Assembly (NCBI GenBank): GCA_029959085.1
Contig: JARWIR010000008.1
Location: forward strand, 21,004,001-21,068,000
Origin: Nemophila menziesii
Lineage: Eukaryota; Streptophyta; Magnoliopsida; Boraginales; Hydrophyllaceae
Direction of reading: 5' to 3'
Length of the DNA stretch: 64,000 nucleotides
Shown: piece by piece, positions 1 through 12,482 of the stretch
Position numbering within the stretch: position 1 is the first letter of the stretch
Layout of the letters: the number at the start of each line of letters is the position of its first letter
Made by a program: the position numbers and the translations under genes
The notes under the pieces: model-generated
Told to the model about the DNA's origin: nothing
Database searches by the model: none
Seen by the model: only the letters and a program-made list of their open reading frames with translations

Positions 1-1531
1 AGCGATTATTGGGTTTCTTAGTTTGGCTAGTAAAGTGTGGGTTGCTACTCTTTTTTTCAAAGAGATAGACTTTAATATTCAACAACTCTGGTTGTAAGCT
101 AGACATCTCGGACAATAATTTGGAGAACTTTTATGTTTGTGTAAGCCCAACTTAACTTTGTGAGTTAAATACATCACATACTATCGTTTGAAATCTCTTA
201 TTCAACAAAACTCACGATCGTTGGCATACTAATAATCGAGATTATTCGACTAAAAAAAAGATAATCGAGACTCTTGAAAGTAATTTAACACTCAAATTAG
301 TAGAGTATTTATGTGAATAACTATTTTAGAATGATTTGGAGAAGAAAGCTAAGGAGAAAACTTTGTATAATATTACAATTGCATAAGTATATACTAGTAT
401 TAGTTAACTCAATGAAAGAAGTATAATTTATTTACAGTGTATTACGAACACTTGACCTATTTATTGTACATTCTCGTAAAACGACAAGTAGTTAAAAATG
501 GATCATATTAATGTTGATTGTTTGAGAATATATATTAGCTTGACCAAAAGTCAAATATATAATCATGTTGCACATTAAGCTGGGTTCTTGTGTCCCAAGA
601 GGTGGTGACAAGTAATTTAGAGATTATTATTATGTTATCGCAATATATGGAGATATTAATTTTGGAACATATATAAAAATAATCATAACTTATTACGTAA
701 TCATGTTAATCTAAATGTCATATTATGATTGTTTTGTTTGTGACAAAATATTGTAATTGAGCATGTATGGTCATAGAGAAATGTCGTGATAGAGTATAAT
801 CATGTGGGTTCATTATAGTATGGTGAAAATGCATAAACATGTTCATCAGAATCTCGAGGATTTGAGTAAGTAGGCAACCTACAATGTCCAAATGAAGTCA
901 AAAGGAGAAGATACGATTTTAGAACCTCCGAAGAGTCAAAAAACCTGACATCCTAAAGCAATTCAAGATTATGGTTTCAAGAATGGTCAAGGTTCATTCA
1001 CCTCCATATTTTATCGACTGTTTATTGATTGAGCTTTGCATTGCATATCAAATCATTGCAAAAGGCCTTATTTACCTGTAATGAAAAGATATGTCTTTAT
1101 GAGGCTTATCTATTATTTTGTCTTCACACTAAAAACTTATAAATTGGCCTTTCACAATGATTTACAACATGTAGTGGTATCGAATCACACCATATATGTT
1201 CTCTTTGGTTTGACCTTATGATCTAGCTTGAGTTGTCTCCAAATAAAAATCCCGGTTGATTACTCTATCGCTACTTTTCACTATCAATAAAGGTTCGATC
1301 TCATGATGTTAAAAAAGACGGCTATATGGCTCTAAACAGTTTTTTATATCGAAAGAGACGAGTTTAAAAGGATTCATGTATGTATCCAAAGGCTAAATAA
1401 GAAAGCGTCCAAAGAGAGAAGTGTGATCGATGGACCCAAGATGAATCATATTGTTAAACATTTGCTTCACCGCCTAGAAATATTCTTAGTGATAATGCTA
1501 CATTGAATGAGACATCGAATCGTATTGACAC
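1..1531. other. Intergenic, no gene recognised
   Basis: AT-rich sequence. Open frames are short and look like chance. I see no domain, splice pattern or RNA gene. Confidence 0.5.
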
Positions 1532-2111
1532 TAGGTATGACAATGGTTAAAATATTGATCGTAATCGATGAATATCCGATCCGATAAAAAATCTGTCAGT
1601 GGAACGATGGTGCATCCATGAGGGTTTGGTTCTCACAAAAGGCAGCCGGTGGATTATTTGTTAAGATTCGGTCTTTAACAATAATCCATCTGATAATTTA
1701 AAATTCCAAATAAAGTATAAAAAATAAAATATTAAAATATATATACTATATCTAAAAATATTCAATATATGCAAGTTTCATACATAATATCGACTAATAC
1801 AATTATTTCATACATAAAGTAACTAATTTATTATTATTAACTTTATTACTATATTGTCTAATTTCTTTTCATGGTCTCATGATATTTTTGTAGCTAGTTT
1901 TAGAATTTTGAAAATATTTTATTCAAAAGCTTTTAAACTATTGCGGATACGGATTAACCGCGAGTAAACCGCATCAATCCCGGATGCAAAATTGGTAAAT
2001 ATCTCTAAAATCCGATAGTTAATGGATACGGATTTGGTTGTCCTTTTACTTAATGGATGTGGAACTGGTTATGCCATTTTTTGAGAATATACGATCTGTT
2101 CCCATCCCTAA
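1532..2111. mobile_element. hAT-like MITE, degenerate
   Basis: The left end reads TAGGTATGACAATGG and the reverse complement of the right end reads TAGGGATGGGAACAG. These match imperfectly as terminal inverted repeats of the TAGGGATG type often seen in hAT elements. The inside has phrases built on 'ATCCGATCCG' and 'GGATACGGATT'. No transposase frame is present. No clear 8-bp target duplication was found, so the ends are approximate. Its right half is related, in inverted orientation, to 4058-4330. Confidence 0.45.
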
Positions 2112-4057
2112 GTAAGATATGGATGCTACGATCACTTTATTACTGCTAAAAGGAAAGAGATGAATTATCTAAGGCTAAGGTCCCTCAAAAAGTTAAAACA
2201 CTAAAGTACGGGGACCTATATGCAAATTAGGTAAAGGCAACATCAGTATGAAAATATTAAGTTAGATTACTAGGAAAAAAACTGTAGGGATAAGTGAAGG
2301 CAAACTGAAAAAACAAAGGAAGATAAACTATAATGTAAAGTAAATGCACGTGATATGTAAAAGATAATGGATAGAAGTTAAAATGTGAATTTAGATTAGT
2401 TTGGTTTCTCTACATCCACTAACTATGGGTCATCCCCTTAGTTTTTGCAAGCTTCTCCAGTAAGTTTATCCTCTCTCTTAAAGGTGAGACATAAACCTTT
2501 ACACCGAGGTTTTATTAGGCTGAACCATAACCAAATCATAGAGGTTTTTCCAAGTTAAGCCACAACCTAAAGAATCAAGGTTTTTCTTAGTTAAATCACA
2601 ACTGAATGACTCCCGAGACTTTTTATAGTTTAGTCACAACCCGATTACAAAACCTCCATTGTGCTCTTCTACCACAAGTTAACCACTTTAAAAAGTGGAA
2701 GCCTTCCCCCTCTTCTCTAAATTCTGTCTAAACTAAGTTATACCCTAATCTAGAAGTAGAATCATAAACCCTTGTGGTAAGATAGATATAATGCAAACCA
2801 ATTTGAGGTTTCTCCTTGAAGAGCTAATTTTTTTTCTAATATCGAGATTTTGAACTCCTAGAAGAGTTAGATATGAAAGTTATAGCTTGAGTTGAACTCC
2901 TATCTGATGAGATGGTATGAAGTTCAAAATTTTGGTTTGATCTTCTTCTTGACTTTGAAATGATATCTTTGAGGACGATACGAACAATTCAAAAAACTCA
3001 ATGTTTTGATATGAAAAAGCAAGAACAAAGTTGTAAATTCTCTTGAAATATGGAATGATGTATGGTGAAAATAGTGCTTCAAGATGTGAGCTTTATGATG
3101 CAAGGATGCCATATATAGTGCAAGTTAAGCTCCAACGGTTCTTTGAAGGTGATCACAAATGGACCAAAAATGTTATACCATTTAGGGAAAATATATATCT
3201 ATTTTGTCCCCAACGACTCTAATCCGCATGGCGTCCTTTCTTCAACCAATAGGATATTCAGAGACTTTGTGAAATGACATCGTTGACATGGAAAATGGAA
3301 TATTATTTTTTGTTTAAATATGGGTATCCTCATTAGTAAGATATTCTGGTAGAATGTGACAAAGTGGCCGATTAGTTTTGGGTTCACTTAGTTTCAAACA
3401 AAACATTTATGCCATTTTCTAAAAATGGGTATAGGTTTTATATGTTATTATCTTGCCAATTTGAGCTGAAGAGAATAATTCATTTCATTTCCTTGTTCCT
3501 TTATATAAGTTTTTTAAATGAAGAAATGATACATCATGGGGTTAGTACAACTAAAGAGAAGTAATCAATTACACATTAGAATATATAAAATAAGACATGT
3601 AAAGATAATTACAAAGAATATTTTACAAGTAGGAGCAAGATGAATAATTAAGTGAATATCATTTAAAGAGATGAACTAGTTGTGTATATGACAAGTAGTT
3701 GAGCTCATATTTGTGTACATATATCTCCTTAGTGTGAGATGCAAGTGAATGCTTTAAAAAATATATTCAAGGAAACATATAAGAAAAAAATGATTTGATA
3801 TAATGACATAGGATATAGTGGTTTTATATCAAGATAGAACGTGTGATATCTCAAGTCATAAGGGAATAGACTTAAGACTGTTTTAGGTGAATACATGCAA
3901 AGAAGAATTAATCATGTAGTTAAGTTTAAGCATGTTATTAACTAAAGATTTGTCATACAAAAACTATCATACAAAATGACTATATGCCAACATTCTTCCA
4001 AGGTGTAATAAAATAATCTAGCTAATTCAACACCTCGAGAGAGCTTAACTGACTACA
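2112..4057. other. Intergenic, no gene recognised
   Basis: AT-rich sequence apart from the short tandem repeat at about 2506-2655. Open frames on the - strand at 2924-3112 and 3199-3387 have no recognisable domain and are probably chance. Confidence 0.4.
2506..2655. repeat. Degenerate tandem repeat, about 36-40 bp unit, 4 copies
   Basis: Successive units begin near 2508, 2543, 2579 and 2619. Each has the pattern GGTTTTT-cc/ttAGTTAA followed by CACAACC/T and an A-rich tail. The units have diverged. No coding role is apparent. Confidence 0.5.
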
Positions 4058-4330
4058 TGTAAGGATGGAAACGGATCAAATATCCTTTAAAAATGGCATA
4101 ACCACATCCACATCCATTAAAAAAAAATAACCAAATATTCATCCATTAAAGATTGGTTTTTAGAATTATTTACTAAATCTGCATCCGTCGTGGATATGGA
4201 TTATCCACTGTTAATCCACATAATTAATTGTTCAATAGGCTTTAGATAAAAAAAAATCTTATAAAATATTTTTAAAATTATAAAATTAGCTACTTAATTA
4301 TTGAGTGTCCATAAATAGTTATTAGGCAAT
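4058..4330. repeat. Inverted, diverged relative of the 1532-2111 element
   Basis: Read forward, this stretch follows the reverse complement of about 1880-2111 in order: AGGATGGAAACGGATC, AATGGCATAACCA, CATCCACATCCATTAA, GCATCCG, then GTTAATCCA. The two lie about 2 kb apart in opposite orientation. Terminal repeats are not resolved. Confidence 0.5.
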
Positions 4331-5548
4331 ATGAACTAGATAAAATCAACTAGGTGCTTTATGTATCAACCTGGTTAACGGTCGGGTCCGGACCCGTCCG
4401 GTTCGGTTCTTAGCAGTTCAATTCCTTATCGGACCGTTCCGGTCCGACGGTTCCCCTCCTTATCGGTCCAGACCGGTGCGGTTCTTAGTTGGGAATTATG
4501 GAGGACCAAATCGGTCCTCCTTTGATTATTTTTTTGGAATTTTTTATAAGTGTTTATTTTTATTAAACTTTCTTGGTTAAGTGTTTTTTGTATTGGGTTA
4601 GGTTTCGTGGCAAAATTTCATAATAGAGATATTCTAAAATGTTTTTTTTCCTTCAATCCTTGTACCTAGACTACTAGTTTCATAAAATGTAAGTCATATT
4701 ATAAATCTAATTGCAAACCTAATTACATTTACCGATAACATAAATTACAAAGGACCTTTTTGTTTCTTAAAAAATATAAATGTGAAAAGATCTTTACAAA
4801 AAAGGAAGTGACAAGTATCCATACTAGTTACTACTATATAACAGAAGGTTTGGAAAAGTTGGACTAGAGAATTCAATACCAACATAATCAAATACCATAA
4901 ACCATTTCAGAAATTGCAAAAAAACTCCTTCCTTTTTCACAAATCAGAATATCATGCCCATAAAAAAAATTCAAAAACTTTTAAGTACACAAACTTAGCA
5001 ATTACATGTTACTTTGCAACTAATACAAACTTACAAGTACATATATTACTTCAATGTCATCACACAACCACACAAGAGCACTTTGGACCAAAAATATCAT
5101 CTTATAAAAGTTCAGGGGCCATTTTGCCTTTTTTAGATATAAAATCATCATTTTAAAAACTTTATTAGGATTTTTTTCACTTACTTTTGGTCCACATAAT
5201 CCATTTCCAAAACTTTGGTGCAATTTTGGCAACAAACTTGTTTTCTTTGAATTATTTTCATCATTTTTGCATAAAGAAGAGGTTTTTTTTGCAAAATTAT
5301 ATAACTTTCGTCTCATTTTTTAAAACCATCTTTTAAATTTGTTTATTCCATGATTCCCTCAACTAATTTTCTAAAACCAACACAAAAATCCGTCAATTCC
5401 GAAAATTCGTCAACTCATTCCGTCAATTCCAATAATCTATCAACTACTTGATCTTAACAAAAGAAATTTTCCAATAACCTTACCTTACAAAAACTACATG
5501 CGAAATTGATACTATAAGTCCCTGAGTTATGTCAAAAACCAAATAATT
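4331..5548. other. Intergenic, no gene recognised
   Basis: A GC-rich palindromic patch near 4380-4490, with GTCCGGACCC and several GGACCG/CGGTCC phrases, stands out from the AT-rich surroundings. It resembles the terminal region of a hAT-type element, but I cannot pair it with a second end. The - strand frame at 5020-5316 overlaps low-complexity sequence and has no recognisable domain. Confidence 0.3.
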
Positions 5549-5815
5549 CATCCCTGAGTTAATCAAAACAAACAATTTAGTCCCCTAATAATAAATTTTA
5601 CATACTACACAGACTAAAGGCCCCTTTATTATATGCACTTTTCACAAACAACATCACCAACCGATATTAAGACAAAATTGCACTAATTACCCTATATTAT
5701 TTTTAAAAATTGTGTTTCTAATCATATACTTTCATACCAATTGTTCATGAAAGTTCCGTTTCACCATAAAATAACAAACTCTTTGTTAATAACTCGAGCT
5801 CGACTCGACTAAAAA
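5549..5815. repeat. Dispersed repeat, copy A
   Basis: This copy runs from TCATCCCTGAGTTAATCAAA through the motifs GACTAAAGGCCCCTTTATTA and TTGCACTAATTACCC to AATAACTCGAGCTCGACTCG. The same series recurs at 7791-8060, and its second half again at 7568-7720. The tail of the family lies within sequence complementary to a GRF zinc-finger gene fragment. Confidence 0.6.
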
Positions 5816-6213
5816 ATCTTAACAAACAACTTTTCGCACCTAGTACTTGACTCAACTCGGTTCGTTACATCCCTAACCACACATGACATTCACAACACAC
5901 TTAGTTCGGTGGGTGTATCTATAAGTCATTTAAATATTTGATGTTAAAATATTCTTTAAATTTGAAATTGGAACCAATTTTTAACAATTTGTGAATGAGG
6001 TCTTCAAGCTTAGAAGTGTTGTGTATCTAGATCTTTAAAAGTGTTTTAGGCCCTAAAAAGTATTTTTGGGAGAAACACCAAATATATGCTTCTTAAATAA
6101 TCACCTAAAAGTGATACTAGATTTTAAGAATATTTTTAATAATTTTTACAAATAATTTAATTATATTCTAAAAGTGCTTTTTATTCTAAAATAAACCCTT
6201 CCAAATGGATATT

Positions 6214-6548
6214 TAGCAGAAGACAGCGATCATTAGAAATTCACGAATTAGAGATGCTGTCATATACTCTTTCCCATAACTTCTCATACCAGACCAACCC
6301 ACTGAAATGCAAATAGGGATCAGAAATGTGGTCAATATCACGAAGAATAAAGAGATACCGTTTATATCCAAATAAAAATTGATGTTTTCATAAGGAAGCC
6401 ATCGAAGGCTTTCCACAAATTGAGATTTGACCGTAGAAGGATCGAATTGTATCCGAAGAACAGGGGGATACAAAAAAGTAATAAGAGAGGCGCACAGACT
6501 ATTGGTCGTGTTCTTGAATTTGGAATGAAAAGAGGAGTAATGCTTCCT
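6214..6548 (-). pseudogene. nad4: Nuclear copy of a mitochondrial nad4 fragment (NUMT)
   Basis: Read on the - strand, this segment translates to an N-terminal part of NADH dehydrogenase subunit 4, with the phrases SLITFLYPPV, QFVESLRWLPYENINFY, GISLFFVILTTFLIPICI and SVGWSGMRSYGKEY. It stops just after FLMIAVFC. The gene product is normally a membrane subunit of mitochondrial complex I. The upstream part (about 6500-6548) also resembles nad4 but in another frame. The break lies near 6500, where a dozen or so bases expected between the two parts appear to be missing. Substitutions such as LDINGI where GIDGI is usual indicate decay after transfer. There are no introns or start-codon context, so this is not a functional gene. 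Confidence 0.85.
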
Positions 6549-7567
6549 CAAAATACATTATTGTCCAAAAAAATCTAGAACACTGCATTACGAATTAAAT
6601 AAAAATAGAAAAAGGATCATAGCTAGAAAAAGTGTCTAGGATGTAGCAGCTGAATTAGAAAAAACTTGAAAGGAAAAATACACCTGTGGGTACCCAGTGT
6701 TTCAGATTTTGACTTCTGAGTGTCCAAAGTTTCAAAAGTGATAAGTCAGTACCCAAGGTTGCAAAAAATTTACGCCATTAGTACCCACCGCCAAGTTCTC
6801 CGTTAATGCCTATGTGGCACCTAGGTGGCACGTGCGTAGCAGATTTTCCTCCAAATTGAAGGGTTCTCCCATAAATCCTTAAAATATATTAAAAAGAATA
6901 GCCTTACTCCAACATGTGGAAGGGAATTTATTCTCAGTCAAAAATTCAAAGAAGCTCAAGCGTCTCTTATCTTCTTCCTAACGCTAACCCTCTCTTGGAG
7001 AAGAAACCCTCACCATTTTTCTCGCTCTCAAGCTCTCTAGCATCTCTATTCACGTTGTCAAGGTTATACATTCCACTACACTCAAGATTCTCAAGCCTTT
7101 CACCATGAAAAACATTCTAAATGGGTGAGAGTGGTCCACTTGAAAATGGCTCTGATCAAGAGCTAAATGATGTTGTTCATCCAAGAGGTATGCTCGGTTT
7201 TGCTTTTTCCTTAAAAATTTTGTGTTCCCTTTAGTCTTTAATGTGTATGCTATCTTATTTTTGTGTTCTCTTATTTTTTGCAGGTAACGTGTCGGTGTCA
7301 AGTATTCATGCTCAAACCTAATCACAAGGGGTATCCTCCCAATCTAGCATAGAGAAAGAGTTTGAGGATGCCTTGAGTACATTTTTTGGGTTTTTCTCTG
7401 TAACAGGGTTTTTAGCATTAAAAAACTGATGCTTGAATTGCAATGCTTAAAAAAAGTCTTTTTTCAATAGGAAAATAAGATTCAATATTGTTTTTTGCTG
7501 TTTTGAAACTTGTGTTGGTAAATTGTGTATCATGTAGTATATAGGTTTAGTGATGTACTTGTGCATA

Positions 7568-7783
7568 AACCTATATTAAGACAAAATTGCACTAATTACC
7601 CTATATTATTTTTAAAAATTGCATTTCTAATCATATACTTTCATACCAATCGTTCATGAAAGTTCTGTTTCACCATAAAATAACAAACTATTTGTTAATA
7701 ACTCGACTCAACTCGACTTGTACTCCAACTCCATCTTCTTCAACTCCAAAATTTGAATTTCCTGTTGAGAATATTCAGCTCCA
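7568..7783. repeat. Dispersed repeat copy B, tandem duplicate of 7902-8129
   Basis: It matches 7902-8129 nearly base for base, with a period of about 333 bp. It runs from CCTATATTAAGACAAA through TTTCACCATAAAATAACAAA to TGAATTTCCTGTTGAGAATA. On the - strand the last 80 bases carry the C-terminal part of the GRF-type fragment described at 8035-8312. Confidence 0.65.
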
Positions 7784-7790
7784 TCTTCTT

Positions 7791-8129
7791 CATCCCTGAG
7801 TTAATCAAAACAAATAATTTAGTCCCCTAATAATAAATTTTACATACTACACAGACTAAAGGCCCCTTTATTATACGCACTTTTAACAAACAACATCACC
7901 AACCTATATTAAGACAAAGTTGCACTAATTACCCTATATTATTTTTAAAAATTGCATTTCTAATCATATACTTTCATACCAATCGTTCATGAAAATTCTG
8001 TTTCACCATAAAATAACAAACTGTTTGTTAATAACTCGAGTTCGACTCGACTCGACTCGACTTGTACTCCAACTCCATTTTCTTCAACTCCAAAATTCGA
8101 ATTTCCTGTTTAGAATATTCAAGCTCGAC
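7791..8129. repeat. Dispersed repeat copy C, with tandem duplicate
   Basis: The first part (7791-7900) matches copy A at 5549-5660. The second part (7902-8129) matches copies A and B. A slightly expanded GACTC tract lies at about 8044-8060. The arrangement A ... B-C implies a local duplication within or across the Mutator-like element. Confidence 0.6.
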
Positions 8130-8312
8130 CTCTTGTCATTGATATTTCTCAACAACAGGGATAACAATGGAGCTACGAGCGCACATAGGAAGATCATAGC
8201 ACTCGAACCACCCACAATCTTTGTCTTCATCGTATTTCTCGCAACTAAGAAATCTCCTACCATGTTGTTTTCATAATGTTGTAATCTTTGGATTTGATCC
8301 ACAAAAACAAAA
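8035..8312 (-). pseudogene. GRF-type zinc-finger protein fragment, broken
   Basis: In one - strand frame the translation shows the ordered signature of a plant GRF zinc finger: CFCG, then GRRFLSCEKY, then CGWFECYDLPMCARS and VIPVVEKY. A charged, coiled-coil-like stretch follows (QEVELEYSKQEIRILEL). The frame carries in-frame TGA stops between CFCG and GRRF and again after VEKYQ. No start codon or second exon is visible. In plants this domain occurs in many small proteins of poorly known function, often near transposons. This copy lies inside the Mutator-like element at 6684-8664, so it was probably carried by it. It is not a functional gene as it stands. Confidence 0.7.
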
Positions 8313-8664
8313 GGTTGACTTTGATTATTGTGAAATAGGGAAGTTATTGAAGCTTAAAGCTTCAACCTTGAAACTTTTAGGTTTTAACAGGAGGCTACAC
8401 GTCACTTTTTGGGATTTAAAGAGGGGAAAGGGTCGGGTATAACAAACCCACACGTGGTTGCTTTCTTGGCATGCGTAAATTACGATATTAACCCTAAAAG
8501 ACGAGATAATTACGAAAATACCTAAGCCACGTGGCATTTAATGGAGAAGTTGACAGTGGATAACGGAATACACAAAAAAAAACCTTGGATACTATTTTGT
8601 TACTTTTTAAATTTTGAACACCCAGAAGTTAAAAAATGAATCCGGCAAGATACCGCAAAAGAAT

Positions 8665-9917
8665 TATCCCAAATTGGAATTCAAATTGGGAGTTATTATT
8701 CTATTTTCTATAAAGATTCTTGAAGTTTATAAATTGGATATTCAACCTTCAATTTTTAGCGTTTGATGGAGCCAAAAGGACCCAACACACGAGTAGCTAA
8801 GCCATGACAAACCACTAACTTAAACTACATTATTTTGTGGCACGTAACAAGATTGTGGGCTAACACATCACACTCTTACATCATTATCATCTGATGGCAA
8901 CTGCAAAAGACCATGAATTGGTACTTGTCCGTTTCTTTTGGACTCCCATACCAATATCATGTCCCAACAAAATAGCATTGATAAACTTCTCAAAACACGG
9001 TTAATTTATTACTTATTTAATTAATTTTATATAAACTCTCTCCATACTTTAGAAATCCTTATACTTCCACTCGTTCCCCTACTATATTTAAGGTAATTCA
9101 TATTCTATGTGATATTCATACAATATGTATCTTTTTTGCCCACTCTCTAATGCAAGAACATTTTGAACATAAATAGAGGATTAGTAGGGCTGGATCAATG
9201 TACAAATTATCTAGGCGACCTTCTACCTTCTACCACGTAGGATGGATCTAGATGGGAGTTTTAATTGATAGTAAGACATTGTTCAACGTCTTCTCTTTTG
9301 TTTAGATTAAGGAAAAGGTTACGTATGTAAACATAACACGACCATCACAATCAGTTTACGTCAACTTCCAATTCAACCAAAAAAAAAAATTGTTCCAACA
9401 AACCCCCTTTATTTTATTTTATTTTATTTTATTTCTGTTTAAACAACCCACTTTAGTTCTCTCCTTGCCAAATACTTCAAGTTGCAAAAACATATATAAA
9501 CTTATACTCTGCCAAATAAACAGAATCCGTGATAATAATTAATAATCCATCTCTCTTTTCCAAAAAAGCTCACACCAATTTCTTTATCAGACCTGATACC
9601 TCACAATTTGATCTTGGTCGAAAAAGGGATCATCCTTTTTTTCTTATATCGTGGTAGAAAGGATTGAAGCTCAGGTCTTATTTCACAAGATACTCGTTTT
9701 AAACAGGACCGCTTTAATTTACCTTTTCTTGTCTCTTTCCAAAAAAGTGCTACTACCTTAAAATTTCCAGGCAGGATCGCATTGTAAATATACATTAATT
9801 ACAATTATTGTCATTCATTTAACAAGGAAGATTTTGTGTACGTACCAAATATCATTGAAATAATTATAGCTATTACGGCAAGGGTGTGAAGTGAACGAGA
9901 GGAAAAGGAGGGTAAGA
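8665..9917. other. Intergenic, upstream region of the BAC2-like gene
   Basis: No gene is recognised. A short (TTTTA)n microsatellite lies at about 9411-9436. The sequence just upstream of 9918 should hold the promoter and 5' leader of the carrier gene, but I see no convincing TATA box or named element. The open frame on the - strand at 9601-9795 has no recognisable domain. Confidence 0.4.
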
Positions 9918-11927
9918 ATGGATTTCTGGCCAGAGTTTCTTGCGAATAGCTGGGGAAGAGAGTTTATAGCAGGAGGATGTGGAGGTATGGCTGGAATATT
10001 CGCTGGATATCCGCTTGATACGGTCAGAATCAAACAGCAGCATTCTAAAGGTGGAGGATCGGCTTTCAACTTTCTGAGACAAATTGTCGCTAACGATGGT
10101 CCTCGCGCCCTTTACAGAGGCATGGGTGCTCCTTTGGCCTCTGTCACATTTCAGGTTAGTTTTCTCTCACTTTTTAGATTGATATTATATTTAACAAGTT
10201 TATACTTCATTGGAATTTATAATTTAAATTTTTGTATGTTACTTTCATCCATATGTAAACAATTTTGATCCAAAAATTTAGGATGGTTAGAATTTTCATC
10301 CTTTTTTTTTTTTTTTTGTTCTAAGAATTTTCATCCATATGTATAGTACAAATTTGCCTCTTTTTTTTTTGGGAAAAAAACGTGAGTATATAAAGTCATT
10401 GGCAATTTCAAGCTAAAAATATATAACCCCCCAAGGTTTATCTTTATATTTTAGTATTAGCCCCTAATGAAAACCCTGGACCCGCTCTTTGCTTGTAGTC
10501 TGTAGATCATGCTAATGTGGCATTGGAGATTATTATAATAATATCGGTGATTTGGTGGTACTATGAGTCGTCTAGATGAATCGTCCATTAATTCCTACTT
10601 TGTTTTATTATATATTTTGAACTTATGAATATCAACCTATTGATTGTACATTTGAATTATTAACAAATTTCAGATTATGATAAAAAGAACTTGTAGAGCG
10701 GCATATTTAGAGATAAATAGTTAGTAAGGAAAATAAGACCTGCATTTATTGTTCAAAAAAGAAACCCCAAATGCAAAAATATTTTGATGAATGTCCTGTG
10801 TATTGTTCAAATTATAAAACTAGGCCATTTTGATTAATTTGATTGTATGGAGAAACTTTTATACATAAGTTAAACAAAATATTCTCTTGATTCTATCCTT
10901 GTAGAAAAGGTGATGATGATATGGATGAACTTTACACCTACTATATCAAAACAACATTAAAAAGTATTTCCTAATTCCTACTAAAAAAGTTGTTTTTACA
11001 CGTATGACTAATGTTTTGATCTTCATTCCCTTGACGGCTGATATTGTGAGATAATGTTTGGCATTATTTTTTTGAAAATCTTTCTTATTTTTCCGCATAA
11101 CTTAATTGACTACAAGTGTAATATGTATAATTATTATTTGTTTACTAAAAGTGTATTTGATTATTTGATATGTCATGCATCCTTATATTTGACCTTACTT
11201 TGAATTTAATAATCTACCTTTCTTGTTATTGCAGAATGCAATGGTTTTCCAGACTTACGCAATTCTATCACGTGCATTAGACAAAAGCGTACCAGACACT
11301 GATCCCCCTTCATACAAAGGAGTTGCTTTAGGAGGAATCGGAACAGGGGCCTTACAAAGCTTAATCCTCTCACCAGTCGAACTAATTAAAATCCGCCTCC
11401 AAACACAGACTACATCTATAAACAATGGATCTCCCAAAGGTCCATTAGATGTGGCTAGGCGCATTCTCAAGACAGAAGGTTATAGAGGATTATATCGCGG
11501 ATTAACCGTCACAGTTTTAAGAGATGCACCGGCTCATGGAGTTTACTTTTGGACATACGAGTTTATCCGAGAAAAGCTTCACCCTGGGTGTAGGAAAGAT
11601 GGGAACGAGAGTGTCCAGACGATGCTTTTTGCGGGTGGACTAGCTGGTGTTGCTAGTTGGGTGTTTTGTTATCCGGTGGATGTGGTAAAGACTAGGATTC
11701 AGGCTCAGTCGAATCCTTCAGCGTTGAAGTATAATGGTATACTTGATTGTGTTAGGAAAAGTGTGAAGGAAGAGGGGTATAGTGTTTTGTGGAGAGGTCT
11801 TGGAACGGCGGTTAGTAGAGCGTTTATAGTGAATGGAGCTGTCTTTGCAGCTTATGAAACATCTTTAAGATTAATGCCTAACAATAACAACAATCATGGA
11901 ACCATTTCTTCAGAAAACGTGTTATAG
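9918..11927 (+). CDS. BAC2: Mitochondrial basic amino-acid (arginine) carrier, BAC2-like
   Basis: Two exons, 9918-10154 and 11235-11927, are joined in phase 0 across a GT-AG intron of 1080 bp to encode 309 aa. The protein is a mitochondrial carrier family member with three repeats of two membrane helices each. The carrier signature occurs three times: P32-L-D34..R37, P126-V-E128..K131 and P226-V-D228..K231. Glycine-rich GG..AG motifs follow in repeats 1 and 3. The start MDFWPEF and the phrase LYRGM.APLASVTFQNAMVFQ match Arabidopsis BAC2 as I know it. That protein exchanges arginine, lysine, ornithine and related amino acids across the inner mitochondrial membrane and is linked to arginine catabolism under osmotic stress. 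I chose the ATG at 9918 because it aligns with the family start; the frame is open a little further upstream only through a GTG. The C-terminus has an Asn-rich tail. I see no damage. Confidence 0.95.
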
Positions 11928-12120
11928 AAGTACCGGTTCTGTCCATTGACGGATTTGTGATATTGATGAAAAATACAGGGATCTTATTGATCTGTTAAAG
12001 GATTTTGTTAAATTAACGATGATGATGATCAGTTTAATCTCAATTGTGGATAATTATATCATTTTTATTTTTATTTTGTGGATAGTCATCATGTCATAAT
12101 TTGTTAGGTAGATTTTTTTT
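11928..12120 (+). other. 3' untranslated and downstream region of BAC2-like gene
   Basis: AT-rich sequence between the stop codon and the Mutator-type insertion whose left target duplication starts at 12112. No canonical AATAAA was located with confidence. The insertion lies within about 190 bp of the stop, so it may affect the polyadenylation region. Confidence 0.4.
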
Positions 12121-12335
12121 TGGGTTATCGTTGAAAACATCCTCATAAAACTCTCTAATTGTTTTTTTGCATTCAATAATCTTATTTATAAAAAAATGCC
12201 TAATGAAGTAATTATTTATAGAAAACATCCCCTTTATATTTTCTATACCTTTACTACCCTTATTATTAAATATATTATTTTAATACAATATTAATTTTTA
12301 AATATTAAACAAATAATAGGGTACTTCTTTTTCCT

Positions 12336-12482
12336 CCACCACCACCACCACCACCACCACCACCACCACCACCACCACCACAACCACCACCACAACCACC
12401 ATGTATGTAACCATTACTACATCCACCACAACCATCACCACCTCCACCACAACCACCACCACCACCACCACCACCACCACCT
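12336..12482. repeat. (CAC)n trinucleotide microsatellite, interrupted
   Basis: Runs of CAC/ACC with CAA interruptions, lying inside fold-back element copy 1. The second copy has a shorter and different mix (CTC then CAC), so the tract has changed length since the copies separated. Glycine-rich and valine-rich reverse frames here are artefacts of the repeat. Confidence 0.9.

Larger units (their letters stand above)
6684..8664. mobile_element. Mutator-like element with long inverted ends (degenerate)
   Basis: The left end and the reverse complement of the right end share a series of phrases: TGACTTCTGAGTGTCCAAA versus TAACTTCTGGGTGTTCAAAA, then GTACCCAAGGTT versus GTATCCAAGGTT, then AACTTCTCC.TTAA versus AAGTTCTCCGTTAATGCC. 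The inverted arms are about 150 bp, which is typical of Mutator-like elements. No transposase is seen. The interior holds a decayed GRF zinc-finger segment and a tandem duplication of about 333 bp. A + strand open segment at 7122-7188, starting ATGGGTGAGAG and ending at a GTATGC donor, may be an orphan first exon. No 9-bp target duplication could be fixed. Confidence 0.5.

Noticed and set aside
4378..4500. GC-rich palindromic patch as a complete transposon
   Set aside because: Only one end-like region is visible. No partner inverted repeat or target duplication was found nearby.
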